Below, in pieces: positions 60,798-64,000 of a stretch of DNA of 64,000 bases. The stretch covers positions 1,860,001-1,924,000 of the forward strand of contig CAVSMH010000006.1 of NCBI GenBank assembly GCA_963728965.1, read 5' to 3'. Origin of the DNA: DASQZT01 sp963728965 (GTDB lineage Bacteria; Acidobacteriota; Terriglobia; Bryobacterales; Bryobacteraceae). The position numbers and the translations under genes are program-made. The first letter of the stretch is position 1, and every line of letters begins with the position of its first letter. The notes beneath the pieces are model-generated. The model saw only the letters and a list, made by a program, of their open reading frames with translations, made no database searches and was not told where the DNA came from.

Positions 60798-62163
60798 TCA
60801 CGAGGTTTTCTCGCCTGCCTGTCCGTGTGCGTCCAGCAGCGCCTCCAGACGGTCGTCGGGGATCTGGGCCTTCTCCCGCGCGACGTCGCGGATCGTGCGG
60901 CCGGAGCGGTAGGCCTCCTTCACCAGCTCGGCGGCGTGATCGTAGCCGATCTCGGGGGCGAGCGCGGTCCCCATGGCGAGCGATTGCTCGACGAACCCCT
61001 CGGCGCGGGCGCGGTTGGCCTCCAGGCCATTGACGAGTTTAGCGGCGAAGTTGCGGGTGCCGGCGGCGAGCAGCTCGATGGCATCGAGGAGGTCGTACGC
61101 CATCACCGGCATCATCACGTTCAGCTCGAAATTGCCGGCGGCGGCGCACCACGCAATCGTGGCATCGTACCCCACCACCTGGGCGCATACCATCAGCAGG
61201 CTTTCCGCGATCACCGGGTTCACCTTGCCGGGCATGATGCTCGACCCCGGCTGCACCTCGGGCAGCTTCAACTCTCCCAGACCGCACCTTGGACCCGAGC
61301 CCAGCCAGCGAATGTCGTTGGCGATCTTGGTGAGCGCCACGGCGTAGGCGCGCAGCGCGCCGCTGAGGAAACACACGGCGTCGCGCGCCGCCTGGGCTTC
61401 GAAATGGTTGGGCGCTTCGACGAACGGCAATCCGGTGCGGCGGGCGATTTCTTCGATGACCTCGCAGGCGAACCCCGCGGGGGCATTGAGGCCCGGTGCC
61501 GATCGCCGTGCCGCCGAGCGGCAGCTCGTAGATGCCGGGCAGGGCCGCCTCCACGCGCCGGCGGGCGGCCTCCACCTGCCGCGCGTACCCGCTGAACTCC
61601 TGCCCCAGGCGCATGGGCACGGCGTCCTGCAAGTGCGTCCGGCCGATCTTGAGGACGTCGTCGAACGCGACGGCCTTGCGGCCCAGCGACTGCGCCAGCC
61701 CGCGCATCGCCGGAAACAGGCGCTGTTCGATCCGTTCCGCGGCGGCAATGTGCATGGCGGAAGGAATCACGTCGTTGCTCGATTGGCCGCGGTTGACGGC
61801 ATCGTTGGCGTGCGCCTTGGCGAGCCGGGCGATGACCTCGTTGGCATTCATGTTGGTGGAGGTGCCGCTGCCGGTCTGAAAGATATCCACCACGAACTGA
61901 TCGTCGTGGCGGCCGGCGGCCACTTCCTCGGCCGCCGCTTCGATGGCTTTGGCACGGTCTTCGGGAAGATGGCCCATGCGCCCGTTCACCGTGGCCGCCG
62001 CGCTCTTGATCAGCCCCAGGGCGCGGATGAAGGCGCGCGGCAGGCGTTTCCCGCTGATCGGAAAATTCTCCACCGCGCGCGCCGTCTGCGCCCCGTACAG
62101 AGCTCCATCCGGAACCTGCATCGCCCCCATGGTGTCGCTTTCGAGTCGGAATCCGTCGCCCAT
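60798..62163 (-). CDS. fumC: Class II fumarate hydratase, interrupted by a 1-base frameshift
   Basis: FumC interconverts fumarate and malate in the citric acid cycle. From ATG 62163 the N-terminal half reads normally (LESDTMGAMQVPDGALYGAQ, TGSGTSTNMNANEV, GRTHLQDAVPMRLGQEF, LPLGGTAIGTG). At 61492-61494 (CCC on the plus strand) the frame breaks, and the protein continues in another frame as GLNAPAGFACEVIEEI to the end, including the signature GSSIMPGKVNPV and AAGNFELNVM. Removing one G restores a normal FumC of about 454 aa. All catalytic residues are present on the two sides. A single extra base in a G run in a housekeeping gene suggests a sequencing error, but a true mutation is not excluded. 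Confidence 0.9.
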
Positions 62164-62278
62164 ACTTTATTTTCTGCTCTCGGCCGGCGGGCGCCGCGCG
62201 CGAGAGGGCGCAAGCGTGCCGGGACTTACGGTTGGGAAACGGCGGCGGCCCGCGTGCCGGTCACGGTACCATGGAAGC

Positions 62279-63241
62279 GTGCCCGAGCTGACCCTGCGGG
62301 GAATGATCCCCGCGCTCGTTACGCCGTTTCGGGATGACGAGCGAATCGATTACGCCGCCTGGCAGGTGATCATCGATACCCTGATCGACGCCGGTCTCGA
62401 CGGGCTGTTCGTGGGGGGCTCGCAAGGGGAATTCTGCACGCTGGATTTCGAAGAGCGCCAGGTGTCCATGCGCTTCTGTCTGCAGGCGGCCGCCGGGCGC
62501 GTGCCGGTGTACGCCAATGTGGGCAGCATCACGACCGCCGAAACGGTGAGGCTGGCGGACCACGCGGAAGCCATCGGGGTGGACGCGATCGTGATCATCA
62601 CGCCCTATTACCTCAAGCCCTCGCAGGACGAGCTGGTGGAGCACTACACCGAAGTGTGCCACTCCGTACGGCTACCGGTGCTGGCCTATAACTTTCCGCA
62701 GCACGGCGGAGTGGAAATTCTGCCGGAATCGGTCGCGCGCATCGGCGCGCGGTGCGAAAACCTGGCCGGCATCAAGGACTCCGGCGGCAGCCTGGAGCGG
62801 GCCGCGGCCTACCGGACGTGCCTGGCGGAACGCCCCATGGCGGTCTTTGTGGGCCCGGAACAACTCGCCCTGGCGGCCCTCGACGCCGGCTGTGCCGGTT
62901 GTGTGGCCGCCTGCGCCAATGTCGCCCCGCGCGTTTTTGTCGAACTCTACCGCGCGTTCCGCGAAGGCCGCAGGGCCGACGCCGAGCGATTGCACACACT
63001 GGTTGCCCGCATGTCGGAGTGGCATGCGTTGCACACATTTCCGAGCCCCGTGAAGGAAGCGATGCGCATGATGGGATTGAGCGCCGGCCCCTGCCGCAAA
63101 CCGATCGGGCCGATGCCCGCGCCGGCGCGCGCAACGCTCTCCGCCGCCGTGGGAAAGCTCGGAGAAGAGGGGTGGTTAGCTCATGCATACGAACCGGCTG
63201 GCGCACGAGAAAAGTCCGTACCTGCTCCAGCACGCTCATAA
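62279..63241 (+). CDS. DapA-family Schiff-base aldolase/synthase
   Basis: A 320 aa TIM-barrel protein of the dihydrodipicolinate synthase family. GMIPALVTPFRDDERIDY (residues 8-25), GLFVGGSQGEF (in place of GGTTGE), VIITPYYLKPSQDEL, LAYNFPQHGG (catalytic Tyr) and LAGIKDSGGS (Schiff-base Lys, about 163) are visible. The GGSQGE variant is seen in N-acetylneuraminate lyase-like and other catabolic members, so it need not be dapA. Start GTG 62279 is preferred; ATG 62303 is also possible. The last 59 bp overlap the start of the DUF255 gene. Confidence 0.85.
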   Translation: MPELTLRGMIPALVTPFRDDERIDYAAWQVIIDTLIDAGLDGLFVGGSQGEFCTLDFEERQVSMRFCLQAAAGRVPVYANVGSITTAETVRLADHAEAIGVDAIVIITPYYLKPSQDELVEHYTEVCHSVRLPVLAYNFPQHGGVEILPESVARIGARCENLAGIKDSGGSLERAAAYRTCLAERPMAVFVGPEQLALAALDAGCAGCVAACANVAPRVFVELYRAFREGRRADAERLHTLVARMSEWHALHTFPSPVKEAMRMMGLSAGPCRKPIGPMPAPARATLSAAVGKLGEEGWLAHAYEPAGAREKSVPAPARS

Positions 63242-64000
63242 TCCCGTCGACTGGTTTCCCTGGGGGGAGGAAGCCTTCGAGAAGGCGCGGCGCGAAAACA
63301 AACCGATTTTTCTTTCCATCGGCTACTCCACCTGTCACTGGTGTCACGTCATGGAGCGGGAGTCGTTCGAAAACGAGACCATCGCCGAGCTCATCAACCG
63401 GGAGTACGTCCCCATCAAAGTCGATCGGGAAGAGCGCCCCGATGTGGACCACATCTACATGACGTTCGTGCAGGCCAGCACCGGCGGCGGCGGCTGGCCC
63501 ATGTCGGTGTGGCTCACTCCCGAGCTGCAACCCTTCTACGGCGGCACGTACTTCCCGCCGGAGAACCGTTACGGGAATCCCGGGTTCGATTCGATCCTTA
63601 CGCAGATCGCCTCGGCTTGGCGCAGCAATCAAGATCAAATCGTGGAGTCGGCCGGCGATATCGTGCGGCAGCTCCGCGAGGCGGCGGCCATCCAGCCGGG
63701 GAGCCTGGCCACCATCGACCGCGGCCTTCTGGACAGCGGCTTCTTCGTGTTCCGCCGCACGTTCGACAGCCACAATGGCGGCTTCGGCGGCGCGCCCAAG
63801 TTTCCGCGGCCCTCGGTGTTTCACTTCCTGCAGCGCTACTATGCCCGCACCGGCAACCGCGAAGCCCTCGACATGGTGCTGCTCACGCTCCGCGAAATGG
63901 CGAAAGGCGGGATGAACGATCAGCTCGGCGGCGGATTCCACCGTTACTCGGTGGACGAGCGCTGGTTCGTCCCGCACTTCGAAAAGATGCTCTACGACCA
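63183..64000 (+). CDS. DUF255/thioredoxin-domain protein (YyaL-like), cut by window edge
   Basis: Only the first 272 codons are present. MHTNRLAHEKSPYLLQHAHN, VDWFPWGEEAFEKARREN and STCHWCHVMERESFEN (residues 50-65) are the hallmark start of the DUF255 family. This is a thioredoxin-like domain with a CxxC followed by an N-acylglucosamine-2-epimerase-like barrel (mammalian SPATA20, bacterial YyaL). GGGGWPMSVWLTPELQPFYG and GGFGGAPKFPRPS follow as expected. Start ATG 63183 lies inside the 3' end of the DapA-family gene in another frame; the family N-terminus begins exactly there. Function is not established. Confidence 0.9.
   Translation, partial: MHTNRLAHEKSPYLLQHAHNPVDWFPWGEEAFEKARRENKPIFLSIGYSTCHWCHVMERESFENETIAELINREYVPIKVDREERPDVDHIYMTFVQASTGGGGWPMSVWLTPELQPFYGGTYFPPENRYGNPGFDSILTQIASAWRSNQDQIVESAGDIVRQLREAAAIQPGSLATIDRGLLDSGFFVFRRTFDSHNGGFGGAPKFPRPSVFHFLQRYYARTGNREALDMVLLTLREMAKGGMNDQLGGGFHRYSVDERWFVPHFEKMLYD

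Overview
The window is about 64 kb of high-GC bacterial chromosome and most likely comes from an acidobacterium of the Solibacter/Bryobacterales lineage. This is inferred from several features: a C-terminal domain of the kind first described in Solibacter (TIGR03437-like) on an NHL-repeat protein at 25504-28275, ADOP-type MacB/FtsX permeases (one with a PadR regulator directly upstream), many exported hypothetical proteins of the type common in that group, and a Gram-negative lipid A pathway (lpxA, lpxD). I saw no rRNA or tRNA genes, intact insertion sequence, prophage or CRISPR array. It reads as ordinary chromosome with a few decayed loci.

Layout. 0-9.4 kb: a hypothetical gene cut by the left edge, a CDF cation transporter, RidA coupled to a frameshifted FG-GAP exported protein, a NagB-like deaminase with a DapA-like aldolase, divergent lpxA and lpxD, a small P-loop protein coupled to lpxD, a kinase-dimerisation-only protein and a DUF4159 protein. 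9.5-17.6 kb: an ABC exporter translationally coupled to a cyclic beta-1,2-glucan synthase-like protein, facing a GH3 beta-glucosidase. 17.8-25.5 kb: an actin-like ATPase, an AT-richer 500 bp intergenic region with an orphan terminator, a membrane MutS-like ATPase coupled to queG, a TPR protein, an exported IPT/TIG-like protein, a nitrilase-family amidase and a HAD phosphatase. 25.5-34 kb: the NHL-repeat protein, an exported C45-type Ntn hydrolase, purB with a WalJ-like metallo-hydrolase, a DUF1440 protein and a permease remnant.

34.2-40.2 kb is a four-gene operon: sensor kinase, REC-Hpt-REC regulator, HEAT-repeat membrane protein, GT2-like membrane protein. 40.2-43.7 kb holds a cupin, a multiply broken ADOP permease, its damaged PadR regulator and a small exported protein. 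43.9-50 kb has a sugar isomerase/epimerase pair, a chemoreceptor, a hypothetical exported protein and an M20 peptidase. 50-57 kb has a hybrid kinase, a 22-bp tandem repeat, an intact ADOP permease coupled to a VOC protein, and two coupled exported proteins, one with kinase-like motifs. 57.3-60.8 kb is an NtrY/NtrX-type pair whose regulator has a degenerate GAFTGA loop. The window ends with a frameshifted fumC, a DapA-family gene and a DUF255/thioredoxin-domain gene cut by the right edge.

Many neighbours are joined by 1-4 bp start/stop overlaps. Several genes sit only a few bases downstream of a -10-like hexamer, suggesting short-leader or leaderless transcripts. Three genes (FG-GAP, ADOP, fumC) are each repaired by removing one base, two of them inside G/C runs, so sequencing or assembly errors should be excluded before calling these real mutations. 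The strongest candidates for new biology are the glucan synthase/exporter locus without a GH94 domain, the exported kinase-like protein at 56322, the orphan-terminated transcript near 19.2 kb and the NtrX-like regulator with an altered sigma-54 contact loop.
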